DNA from: Gracilariopsis chorda | Taxonomy: Eukaryota; Rhodophyta; Florideophyceae; Gracilariales; Gracilariaceae | Direction of reading: 5' to 3' | DNA length: 64,000 nt | Assembly (NCBI GenBank): GCA_003194525.1 | Contig: NBIV01000015.1 | Location: 62,001-126,000, forward strand | Shown: positions 18,600 to 31,263 of the stretch, one piece after another | Numbering within the stretch: the first letter of the stretch is position 1 | Layout: every line of letters begins with the position of its first letter | The notes under the pieces: generated by a model | Told to the model about the DNA's origin: nothing | Seen by the model: the letters and a program-made list of their open reading frames with translations, nothing else | Database searches by the model: none | Translations under genes and position numbers: made by a program

Positions 18600-20580
18600 C
18601 GGCTTCACCCAGTTTTCTAGGTGTTTTGTACTAGGTAGCATTCATATCAACTGCGCTGCATACCGCTGTGGTGAGGGATCACGGCAAGGTACTGGTAAGC
18701 TCCGCTCAGGGCACATGCAGTTCCGCCCGTCGAGGTGTGCGACCTTCCGAAAAAGCTACAAAACACTATCAAAGTTAGTCCGGACGAGGCAGCCAACTGG
18801 AGATGCTATGGCGTCTATTAGGGGAAGTTAGCCGTCGAATAGATGATTACGTCCAGAAGCATTAGTTGTTGTTGTTGGTTATGGGCGGACGGATCCTAAT
18901 TCCGACTTCGACGTATTAGCTTTCTAAGGAGCTGGTCTCTGCCGCGAAAGGCCAAGTTCGCGAGACAGACCAAGGTGCGAATTCATTTTGCTTTCTCCTG
19001 ATTTGCATAAGCAGGAAGGTCGGCACACCACGGGGGGCGGATTGATGTATCGTGCCCAATGCGTGGGGCACCGGCGGTTCCCGCATATCCCTCAGTGCAG
19101 CACTAATCTAGCAAAAAGCTTGGGACTGCAGCTCCAGGGATGAGCTACGAGAGGTGCAACTTCAACCCGTTTCGCCTGGACAAGTTGAAGAACATCCCGG
19201 GTCGACTGGGGCAATGGTCGTGTATTTATTGTGATAGAGCAATCCTCTGGATATGCTGAAGGCTTGGACCTCTGGGTATCTTACTTCTCATAGTCCGCAG
19301 AAAATGAAGGGGATACTTTGGCAAGGGAAAATGTGATGGACTAGATGATGCTGACTTTGAGGGTGGGAAGATGTTCTTTCCAGATGGGAGTGACCCGGCG
19401 TTCTGGCAAGAGGTGTTCAGGGGCATGTTGTTACTCTGCGACACGTATGGAAGAGGCGTGTACAATGACCACATGAGAAGTGACACTATTTGCGCGAATG
19501 TGCTCACGTTTATTACTCGTGGTTTGCAGGGCCGTGCTATGCATAGCTTCAGTCTGGTGGCGGCCGCAGTGAATTTGCCTTGACGTCGCCCTAGTGTGCG
19601 CGGTCCGTAGAGACAGAAGCTTACATGCTTTTGATCTTCCTGTCACTGTCTCTGTACAGTTAGAGACAGTGAGAACGCAGTGAGACCGAAAACGTAAAGG
19701 CATCATCCCTCGTTGATTGAAGATTAGGGGTCAACGAGGCGGACGTGCCCTTTCTCTCTTTCCTTTCCCTCGCGACTCCGACGAAGGGTCTGGGCGTGAA
19801 GAAGCAGAGCATCAAGTGTAAGTCTCAACAGAAACACGTTCGCAAACTCTGTGCTGACGGCTTGAGATTGGGCCTCATCTTTGAGAACATAGGTCCAATA
19901 TGGGATATCATCGCAGGACTTTTACGCGATCGGATATACCGGGCTGGTGCCAGTTGTGAGCGTGTCACGGCTGTTGCGAAAGGTCCTTTCGATAGTGGAA
20001 GAAGGCAATAGCTATTGGGGGCATTTTAGTGACGGAGAATAAGATAGGTCTTACGGCACGGAAACGAATCTAAAGATTCGGTTGCATCTTTTTCTAGAGC
20101 GGTGGTGGCCACGTTGATGGCCTTCCTGTGAAGGGAGCTTTCTTGAGAGATAGCATTTGGCTTTCTGGAGAAGAAAGAGCTCCCTCGTAAGGTTATACTC
20201 TACGACGACGCGAATATGAAACGGCTTGCCAACACACTGCAGCAATGTTGCAATACTGCACACATCGACGCACATATGCGACACATGCGATACTTCTGAG
20301 GTAACCCTACATAGGGCCCTTTTGCCACAGATTGAAGGAAAGTATGCAAATCATTCGTGCGTTTCGACTTGCATACAATCAGTTGCGATATGTGCAGGGG
20401 GGAGCCAAAGATGGTTTGGATAACGAAGAACTAGTCTCTTTGTAATATACATTGGGTTTAGTATAGGTTTTGTTCAGTGTTTGTGTTGGTAGTACGAATA
20501 AGATTGCTATGAACATTTGTGTATATATACATGGTTCTGAGATGAGAGCAAAACTGTGCACGCGCAGTTTCTGAAACCGG
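18600..20580. other. Intergenic with small unsupported frames
   Basis: The frames at 19371-19583 (+) and 19745-20011 (+) read as plausible protein but are short and show no domain; they could be broken gene or transposon remnants. A dyad TGTCTCTGTACAGTTAGAGACA is centred near 19,660. The final part is the 3' flank of DDX41 (minus strand). Confidence 0.35.
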
Positions 20581-23378
<2,798 letters not shown>

Positions 23379-24161
23379 ATGAACGCATATTCGTCGCGCC
23401 ACGCGGTGGCTCGCAAACGCCACTGGCTGGCCATGGCCTTGGAGCATCTCTCGCCCGAACAGCGCGTGATTTGCTCAAACAGCGCGTCGGTGTACGCTGT
23501 GCACCACGCCGAGTTCGAACCGTCGCCACAGCCAACAAGCGCGTACAGCTATGCGTACATTGGCGAGGCGCTGAGCAACGTGCTGCAGCGCACGTGCGAT
23601 AGAAACGGCGGCTGTGTTTTGCAAGCCAACCCACGTCTGGATGCACGCTCTACCAACATGTTTTATAACTCTTGTGCGGCGCCGTTCTCTCTTTCCTGCT
23701 ATGTGTTTCACCTGCTTTCTCGACTCAAACTGAGCCGCTCTGTGTACGTGGTGGCGCTCATCTACCTGGATCGCGTGCGACTGGTGGACCAGAAGCTGTG
23801 CCTCACGCACATGAACGTGCACCGCATTCTGGCGACGGCGCTCTGTCTGGCGGACAAGTACGTGGAGGACGAGTCGCATCGAAACAACGCGCTGTGCTGC
23901 ATCATGGGCATGTCGCACGTGGCGGAGCTCAACGCCATGGAGGCGGCGTTTCTGCATCGAATACAATGGAACTGCTGGGTGAGCGAGCACACGTTTTGCG
24001 AGTATGAACACGCGCTGTTTGGACGGAACGCGCCGTCGCCGCCCCACTCTTCTTCAGCGCCTGCGCCCGCCGATCACGCTCACGCCGCTGTCGCGCTGCA
24101 CACGGCCGCTGTGGATGCGGCGCGCACGCTGTCCATGATGACCAGCGCCAGTGGCTTCTGA
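23379..24161 (+). CDS. PHO80-like (P/U-type) cyclin
   Basis: From the ATG at 23379, 260 residues. The central part is a single cyclin box of the PHO80/CYCP/CYCU type: a helix around FSLSCYVFHLLSRLKLSRSV, then ALIYLDRV, the signature LTHMNVHRILATALCLADKY(V)ED, NNALCCIMGMS..ELNAMEAAFLHRI, and a terminal F.EYEHALF. The NVHR and ELN.ME.FL motifs separate this class from mitotic cyclins. Members activate Pho85-type or CDKA kinases in phosphate signalling or cell-cycle control. The tail is Ala/His/Pro-rich. An in-frame ATG at 23214 in good context would add 55 residues; I prefer 23379 because the upstream peptide is Pro-rich filler. Divergent from DDX41. Confidence 0.88.
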   Translation: MNAYSSRHAVARKRHWLAMALEHLSPEQRVICSNSASVYAVHHAEFEPSPQPTSAYSYAYIGEALSNVLQRTCDRNGGCVLQANPRLDARSTNMFYNSCAAPFSLSCYVFHLLSRLKLSRSVYVVALIYLDRVRLVDQKLCLTHMNVHRILATALCLADKYVEDESHRNNALCCIMGMSHVAELNAMEAAFLHRIQWNCWVSEHTFCEYEHALFGRNAPSPPHSSSAPAPADHAHAAVALHTAAVDAARTLSMMTSASGF

Positions 24162-24736
24162 CCTTTTTTCTTTTTTTTCTTTCCTTCCTTCTCTTCCTTA
24201 ACACTAACTTGTTTGTGTTCCTTTTTCTCTTTTGGTCTACACAATAAAACGCCCATACACATATCTCTACCTTCGTCTACCTTGTAATTCATTGGCGCCT
24301 CGAGCCGTATCTTCCCCCGCCGTGCAGTTTGGCTTTCTCCTCCGCGCACGTGAGTGCCGACGCGCCCGCTCGCTGACCTTTCGACGCTCCTCCTGTTTTG
24401 GCCCGCATCACCGTTCTGCCGCACAAACCAAACCCCTCCGCGCACTCCCGTGCGCCCATATCTTGGCGCTTCCGTGCCGTCCAACCTCGCCGGTCCTCCC
24501 AAAAGCTGTTTGTACCCAATTTTTTGGCCGCGGCAGCCATGGCGGTGCGTTGTGACTGCGCGCCGAGCCAGTCGTTAGGCGCCTATATTTTTCCTCCATT
24601 TCATCGCTCGCTGTCGTCTATCCGTCCTTTTTCTTTTTTCCGCCCTCTTAACTACCGAACAGTACACAGTGTACTACTACACACACACACACACACCCCC
24701 CCGCTACGCTCCGCGCTTCTCTTGTCGTTGGCGCTC
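24162..24736. promoter_or_regulatory. Cyclin 3' flank and bZIP promoter/leader
   Basis: An AATAAA at 24243 is a candidate polyadenylation signal for the cyclin. A TATA-like TATATTT at 24584 and an (AC)n run at about 24680-24696 precede the bZIP ATG at 24737. Confidence 0.45.
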
Positions 24737-26515
24737 ATGTCCACCCCGTCGTCCAGTGTGCCGCTTGCCACCATGTCTCAACCTGCCGTTACTTCCTCTC
24801 CCTCTCCCGAGAACCCCTCCTCCCCTTTCAACCTCGATCTGGTCGATGTTCCTACCACCGACTTGCTCAACGCTATCAACCCTGACTTAATTGACTACGT
24901 CAAGATAAACGCCCCCGAGGTCTACACCCAGCTTCTTCAACAAGACCGTTGCACCTCCAGCCCACAAGCTCCACAACAACCAATTCCCCAAGTGCACCCT
25001 CCCACCTTCGTTGCCGCCCCGCCGCCGAAAACGCCCACCCAACAACCCCATCCACCACAACTGGTCTCCCCTCATCAACAAGCTGCCATAGCAGCCGCAG
25101 CCGCAGCAGCCGCAACAACCCACTCTCCACGCCCGTACACCCCCCCTCAAAATCCGTCCTCCCAGCACTACGTCCCAAGCCCGCATTCAATCATCTATAC
25201 CTCCCAACCCACGTGCCAAATGTCTTCTCAAACCACACACCCCTCCACTGCTTCTTCCGTCTTCTCATCCGCACCCGCTACCCCTCCCGTCGTCCCCATC
25301 TTCGCTCCACAACTCCCGCATCAACTGCAACAACAACCCAACTTCAATTTCCTTCAAACCCATCCACACCCGCCGCAACCGCACTTCATCCCGCGTCGTT
25401 ATTTCGCTCCCGGTGCCCGTCTAGGCGAGCGATCCGCCACACCCCCCGCACCGCTCAACACCGCCGCCGCCGCAAGAGCCGCCGGCGCAGCCGCAGCCGC
25501 GGCTGCAGCCGCTGCTGCAGCCGCTACCGCACCACTCACATCTCCACTCCCCTTACGTCCCAATTATCGACTTCTCTCCCAGCGCTCGCATCAAGCTCTT
25601 TTGCCGCAACAGCCCGCCACCCTCTTACGTCGCATGCCCGCGCAGCCCCCGTCCTACCTTCAAAACGGCGCCTCCTCGTCTATCAACCGTTCAAACCTCC
25701 CGCCCACCGCTGTAGCACTGGTGCAAACGCACCCTCCACAACCCAAACCGCCGCCACCATCCGCGCCTAACCCGCGTAAACGTCCCGTTTCTGCAACAAA
25801 ACTGGTTGCACAGCAACCCGCTTCTACTCTCATTGATCCCAACAAGACCGACGTTCACATGTCGTCGCTGCAGCTGCCAGCATATTCCGCCGCCATGCAA
25901 CCCATGGTCGCCGTTCCGCCGCAACCGCGGCTGCGGCAACAATCGCGTATGCATCCTGCTGTCGCTGCTGTTGCTGCTGCGGCCGCGGCTGCTGCTCCTC
26001 GCGTATCGCCCGCAAATGTGCATCCGTCGCACGCACTAAAGGATGATGGAGTGGCAAGTGCTGTCGCTATGCCTGTAAAAGTCCAGGCCAAGGCCGCCGA
26101 CTCTGCCAAAACGCAAGCGTCTGCAACGCGCTCGTCGGATGGAGAGGAAGACGTGGAAGTGAAGAAGGCCATGCGTGCTGAACGCAACAGACAGAGCGCT
26201 GCTGCTAGCAGGGAGCGTAAAAAGCAACATGTGAAGGAGTTGCGACGTCGTATCGACGCTCTTGTTAAGGATAACGAAATGTGGAAGGCTACCAAACTGC
26301 GTACTATCCGAGAGCGACTGGAACAGGAATCTCAGATGCTGAATCAGGTGCATCAACTGCAACAGAAACTGGTCGATCGGGAAAAGGAGATTCAGGAATT
26401 GTCGCGGAAACTTGAACATGCGAACTTGAAGCGCGAGGATGATGGTGACGTGTGTGAGATTCCTCGACCAAGCACTTGGGACGCTGCTGATTGGAAGAAG
26501 AAAAGCATTGTTTGA
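24737..26515 (+). CDS. bZIP transcription factor with Pro/Gln/Ala-rich N-terminus
   Basis: A 592-residue protein. The basic region starts near residue 480; Asn484 and Arg492 form the invariant N-x7-R, and Leu502, Leu509 and Trp516 continue in heptads with Leu502 ten residues after Arg492, the exact bZIP spacing. A further heptad-like coiled coil (about 520-565) is rich in Gln, Leu and Glu. The 470-residue N-terminus is low complexity: Pro/His/Gln stretches and two long Ala tracts encoded by GCN repeats (about 25,080-25,120 and 25,460-25,530), as in activation or prion-like domains. The frame is open to 24398, but the first Met in a sensible context is at 24737. The target and DNA site are unknown. 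Confidence 0.9.
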   Translation: MSTPSSSVPLATMSQPAVTSSPSPENPSSPFNLDLVDVPTTDLLNAINPDLIDYVKINAPEVYTQLLQQDRCTSSPQAPQQPIPQVHPPTFVAAPPPKTPTQQPHPPQLVSPHQQAAIAAAAAAAATTHSPRPYTPPQNPSSQHYVPSPHSIIYTSQPTCQMSSQTTHPSTASSVFSSAPATPPVVPIFAPQLPHQLQQQPNFNFLQTHPHPPQPHFIPRRYFAPGARLGERSATPPAPLNTAAAARAAGAAAAAAAAAAAAATAPLTSPLPLRPNYRLLSQRSHQALLPQQPATLLRRMPAQPPSYLQNGASSSINRSNLPPTAVALVQTHPPQPKPPPPSAPNPRKRPVSATKLVAQQPASTLIDPNKTDVHMSSLQLPAYSAAMQPMVAVPPQPRLRQQSRMHPAVAAVAAAAAAAAPRVSPANVHPSHALKDDGVASAVAMPVKVQAKAADSAKTQASATRSSDGEEDVEVKKAMRAERNRQSAAASRERKKQHVKELRRRIDALVKDNEMWKATKLRTIRERLEQESQMLNQVHQLQQKLVDREKEIQELSRKLEHANLKREDDGDVCEIPRPSTWDAADWKKKSIV

Positions 26516-28806
26516 TTGTGTGCCCATATTTGTATAGAAGATTGTGAGATGACGTGCATAGTTTATGTTTCTTGTTTTTGTATGTGTTTCTATTGTTGAT
26601 AAAGACTTTTGCTCGAGGGAATAAAGAACGCTCAAGCAAACTGGGACTACATGTTATGATGGGGAGAATACCTTTTGGGGTGAAATGGGCACCGATTAGC
26701 GATCACCAACTTGTCCTGGAAACGGTGGGCGGATGTGTGGTTCATGCAAAGCACTTTGCGTTCATCTGATTCCATTGTAGAAGGCTGCTCCTGGCAATGG
26801 GTGTGTCTCTCTTCTCAGCGAATAGCACGAAGTGCACAACAGAATGACACTTTGGCATTAAGAAGGAAACGTGTGACTGTTCGGCACAAAACTCGTCGGT
26901 TTAACTGTAATTCGTCGTTTCATATCAACACCGTAATCGACGTTTTGCAGAAAACGGTTTGGAGCGCCAGTCTCGGAACACTCAGAAGCCCACCCCTCCA
27001 AGAATCCGTTATGCATCCCCTCTAAACTTCGTTAACAAGACCCTTCATGAGCTTCTTACAATCTCACAAACTTTCAGCGCAATCAAATGAGGGGAACTAA
27101 GTTTAGTAAGCACACGAACAATAAGCTTCCCGCAAAAACGCCCGATAAAGACACCAAAGCTCCAAAACAGTCAACGCAAGCGCTATTTCACACAAATTGG
27201 GTGTTTGGTAACCGGGGTACACGTTCAAGCGCGGTTGTGGTCGTTTGAAGGATATGACCGTCACTTGGCGGCGGTGATGTAGATTTGTGATTGATTTTGA
27301 ATCTATTGGCACGCCGCCAACACGCGCGACGAATTTCATTGATATTGGAAAATGGCCTCGTCTGACGATGTCCATTGTTTCTGTTCTCCCTTTTGAAGTA
27401 CTACGCCGTCCGCTACGAAACTTTCATACCTTGTACTCTGCTCAACGAGCGATTTTACAAAGCTTTCAAACCGGTAATTGGACGACTACAACCTGAGTTA
27501 TGGATTCTGAGATTCGTGCGTGCAACAAGATGGAGTTCATCCGACGAATCTCATGTTGAACAGTTACAGTCGGAATTCCAGTTGTGGATCACGTGTGCCG
27601 CTGCTGCAAAATGAATCATTCCTGCGAGCACGACCTGGCAACACAGGAGTGTAACTTCACGCACTGCACTGTCGATGAGCTGGGCAAGGCCCTCCCGGCT
27701 ATTACGAATTACATGGCCTTGCTAGAGAAGCTGCACCTGCTAATGGTAAAACGGGTACGAATACAATCGCTACTACCTTTGCACAGTACTACTAGCTAGC
27801 AGTTAGTGCGAAAGCTAACTCGACAAGCATTCGAGAGTATTCTATTTAAAGCTTGTTACAGTAGATAACGGGCGGCAATCGCATGTCAACGGCATGTCCG
27901 ACTGCACAGTGATGAGACTGAATCAATGCAGTAGGCCGCCCCCTCCGAGTGCTTACTGCGGTGCGCTCGTACGCGCAACGAATCACATCGTACGATATGG
28001 ATGGCACGCGCGTCAAGAAAGGCGGTTCGTCATGGAGCTCGGGAAATATCACGAGCTGCTAGACCGCTCATAGCGGCGCACAGCGTCCAATCATCTGGAA
28101 ACCAGGCCAAGTTGGAGACATGTCAATGGTGCAATGTGAGATAATGGAGGTGAAGTTAGGTTGTTGCACCGAACGACGGTTATGTACCTGATTTGTGCAG
28201 GCGGAAGGCGGTGCGGGTGGGTGCGGCACCGCGATGAAGATTGTTGCAAACGCGGGCCGTAAAAAGAACGCTCTGTTTCGGTGCGCGAGATGCACGCAGA
28301 ATCGTGGCAGGTTGGCGCCCCGCATCACATGTCCGGTAATGTGAACGCACTGACGGTCCTGTTTTGGTACGTGTGCGCAGCGGGGGCCGCTGCGAGGCGT
28401 TCTGCAGAGACGGCAGATGCGATCAAAATCGGAATATGGCGCGAGAAAAAGGGCACAAGTACTCACGTGGTTGGAAGTTGCGGATGGATAATGGTTGCTG
28501 AGACAGCGAACACGGTCTCGAGTGGTTTGTGTGTTTCCGACGTACAAGGGTATGTATCTGTATCTGTGTGCTTTGCATGTTGGTTGGTTCCCACTTATGC
28601 ACGTGGTACGGGACAAGGACGTGAAAATATGGACGGGTGCATACATGTGGTTAAAAGGTCGAACAAGAGCGGGTCAACTGGAGCAAGTCATTGACAGCTG
28701 CTGTGTGCGACGGTGGGACGTGCACTCGTACGTACTTGCTTGAAGCAGGGGTGGCGCGTTTGTGCGGTGTGCGGAAGTTTTCACTAGCAGGACACAGTGT
28801 GAACAG
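26516..28806. other. Long intergenic region, possible broken gene at 27,351-27,799
   Basis: No supported complete gene in 2.3 kb. Between 27,351 (ATG, first residues MASSDDVHCF) and 27,799 protein-like segments succeed each other in different plus-strand frames (27375-27614 and 27584-27799). This could be a degraded small gene or chance. The remainder shows nothing recognisable. Confidence 0.35.
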
Positions 28807-29698
28807 ATGGATATGACTATGAGCATGTTGTGGGGACTTGGAAAGCAGGTTGTACGGCGGGTTGGAGTTGTATTGCAAAGTGAAGATACACGGAGTGCGG
28901 TGTTGTCATGGGCGGTGTTCATGGTGTCGTACCACTTGGCGTGCTTTATGTTTGAACAACTGGACCGGACGGGAAGGCTGCAGCAGTACAAAATATTCCG
29001 GTGGAAGAGCGGACTACCGACGTACCGCGATATGGTTCCGCGAGTTGTGGCGAATCAAACGTTGATTCTATTACCGTCGATGGTAGTGGTATGGCCGGTA
29101 ACCAACATGTACAGCACGAAGGAAGCGAGCACAGGCACGTCGTTATTAGCGTTAGCAGCACTGGCTCCACTGTGTCATGAAATACCATTCTACTTGTTGC
29201 ACCGGTTGGTGCTGCACTCGCCTACGGGCGTGGCTCGCTTCGGACATTGCTTGCACCACAAGGCGAAGGCGCACAGTGCGATTTCAGCCATGTACATGTA
29301 CAGCTTTGACTTCATGCTAGAAATCGTAATCCCATACGTGACGCCGCTGACGGTTCTGCGCTGCTCTGCGCTGCACGAGGATGATGAACGAGAGGCACGC
29401 GATGTTGCTGCTGGCGTTGGGCGCGTTGGGAGGACTGTACGAGCATTCCGGGTACAACTTCTGGCCGTTTGTGTGGTCGCTGGACACGCGCATTCACGGG
29501 CTGCACCATGTGTACTACTCGTGTTCGTTTGCGGACGGCGTCGGGGCGCCGGCGCTGCTGGACAGCGCGCTGCGCACCGCGTGCGGCAGCGTGGGCGCTG
29601 GAGCGCGTGCCGGGCGCAAGCTGCTGCGATGGCTGCTTGCCAACGGCGACGCCGACAAGCGCCAGTCCGCCGCCTCCGCGCCGCCACGTCACGAGTGA
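28807..29698 (+). pseudogene. Fatty-acid hydroxylase/sterol desaturase-superfamily gene, shifted by a 10-bp duplication
   Basis: From the ATG at 28807 the protein carries membrane helices and histidine clusters of the FA_hydroxylase superfamily: HEIPFYLLHRLVLH, HCLHHKAKAH and, in the second frame, HGLHHVYY. These His boxes bind a di-iron centre that hydroxylates or desaturates lipids or sterols in the ER membrane. The first frame is correct until about 29,354. There the 10-mer TCTGCGCTGC occurs twice in perfect tandem (29355-29364 and 29365-29374). Beyond it the homologous frame is the one from 29,375 (MMNERHAMLLLALGALGGL). By arithmetic the extra copy moves the reading frame by exactly one base. 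So the split is explained by a recent tandem duplication, unless it is an assembly artefact. The stop at 29698 ends a short Arg/Ala tail. Confidence 0.78.
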
Positions 29699-29783
29699 CG
29701 TGTACACCTGTGCCCGTATGCCAGCGCTTCCACCTGTCACGAGTGGCGTGTACATCTGTGCCCGTATGCCAGCTGTTCCACCC
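29688..29783. repeat. 48-bp tandem duplication at the 3' end of the hydroxylase gene
   Basis: GTCACGAGTG(A/G)CGTGTACA begins at 29688 and again at 29736, each followed by (C/T)CTGTGCCCGTATGCCAG and a CTTCCACC/GTTCCACC end. Two units of 48 bp differ by a handful of bases. The first spans the stop codon of the preceding gene. Confidence 0.85.
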
Positions 29784-31263
29784 ACGTGTACACGCGAGAC
29801 TAGCTGTACTGTAAACTTTGATTTTATGACACGTCGCGCGGCGACGCTCCGTGCGTGTGCAAAAACAGCAAGGCGCCGTGCGCCACCCGCTGCCGGAGAC
29901 GGACGCCGCGCGTCTGCTCTTAAGCTGCGACTTCGCCTTCACCTCCGCCGTCTGCCGCATCCGCCCCTCCACGTTGCGCTCGTCTCCTTTCGTCGCCCGC
30001 TTCCGCATCGCCATGACTGCCTCCGCAGCTCCTCTCCGCGACTCGCTCCCCCTTCTGCCTCTGCCGCCGTCCACAGACTCCCCCGTGTCCACTCCCCACC
30101 TCCGCGCCCTGCTGCTGCGCCTACAGCACGTCCGTGCACACACGCAAATCGACGCGCACTTGGCGCGCTCACTCCACCCCGCCCTTGTCACCGTGTCGCT
30201 CGCCCCAGTGCATGACCACACAACTGTGTGTTCCTCTGTGGGATGCCTACCGCCCGCGCTTGAGCGCCTTTCTCACGCCGCTTGTCAAGCCGTTGTGTAC
30301 CCGTTGGACTCCATTTGGTGCTCGCTCAACAGCGCGCTTGCATACGTTCACAAACAAATCGTTGTCAACTCGTCGTGTTTCGGCTATTAACTACCCCGAC
30401 GCTTACCACGCCATCCGCTTCGCACTCTCATTGCTGCTTGCTCGCCGTCGCCCATTTTTTGCCGCCAGTGTCAACGCCAACTCGTCACGCTGCGCTCTCA
30501 TCCGCCCTGCTAACAATCGTGTGCCACCTTCGGCCCTCACCACTTACCGCATTGCCCCGTTTCGCCGTGGGACAGCTCGTTTCCCGATGCCACCTGAGAA
30601 CAGTTTCGCAAACTCCATACGAAGTGCTTTGTCGCCACAACGGCGCGCAACTGTCGATCACATAGCTGCACCGTCACCCCAAATCTCAGTCAGCCGCTCT
30701 TCCCAGCGCGCGCCAAACAACAACACATACCACACCAGTAAAAACATATCACCAAACGCGCCCTCCAATTGGCCAACGTACGCACCCCTCTCGCCCTTAC
30801 ACCAATCACATGCATCACGCGCGCGTGCACCCTTGTGTTCCCCCCCCCCCGCGCTGTCCCTCCATGTCACCACACGCTGAAGCGCTGCCAGCCCAGCCCA
30901 GCCCACCAGCCCAGCCCCACTTGCTGCCAAATGGAACATCGCTACGACCACGTCAGAGTCGCACCACTCCAATTCAGCTACTCTATTGAACAATTCTGCT
31001 CTCGCGACTGATGCAATCCCACTCACCGCCTCGCCGCCCCCGCAGCCACTGAATCTGCGTACATACAATATGACTTCACTTTTGCTCACGCACCCTACTC
31101 ACTGATATTTTCTGCTTGTTGTTCTCGTCTTTTCCTGTAAAGATTGTCGCTTTGTCCACCTAGCCCCCCCCCACTCACATAAATACGATCCCTACTTGGC
31201 TCTCTCTCCCCTGTACTATCCACACTTCTAGCACTTCATCCCTTATTCTTCCCTCCGTCAACT
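29784..31263. other. Intergenic with uncertain frames; BBE-gene promoter at right end
   Basis: A plus-strand frame from the ATG at 30013 to 30390 (125 residues, MTASAAPLRDSLPLL...) and an overlapping one (30134-30880) read moderately like protein but show no domain; the region is C-rich, which keeps frames open. A CAGCC-type short repeat lies at about 30,883-30,920. CATAAATA at 31178 is a TATA-like box 86 bp upstream of the FAD oxidase ATG. Confidence 0.35.

Noticed and set aside
28068-28646. 192-codon minus-strand frame
   Set aside because: Cys/His content looked like a zinc protein, but spacing is irregular and an opposing frame of similar quality exists; no support.
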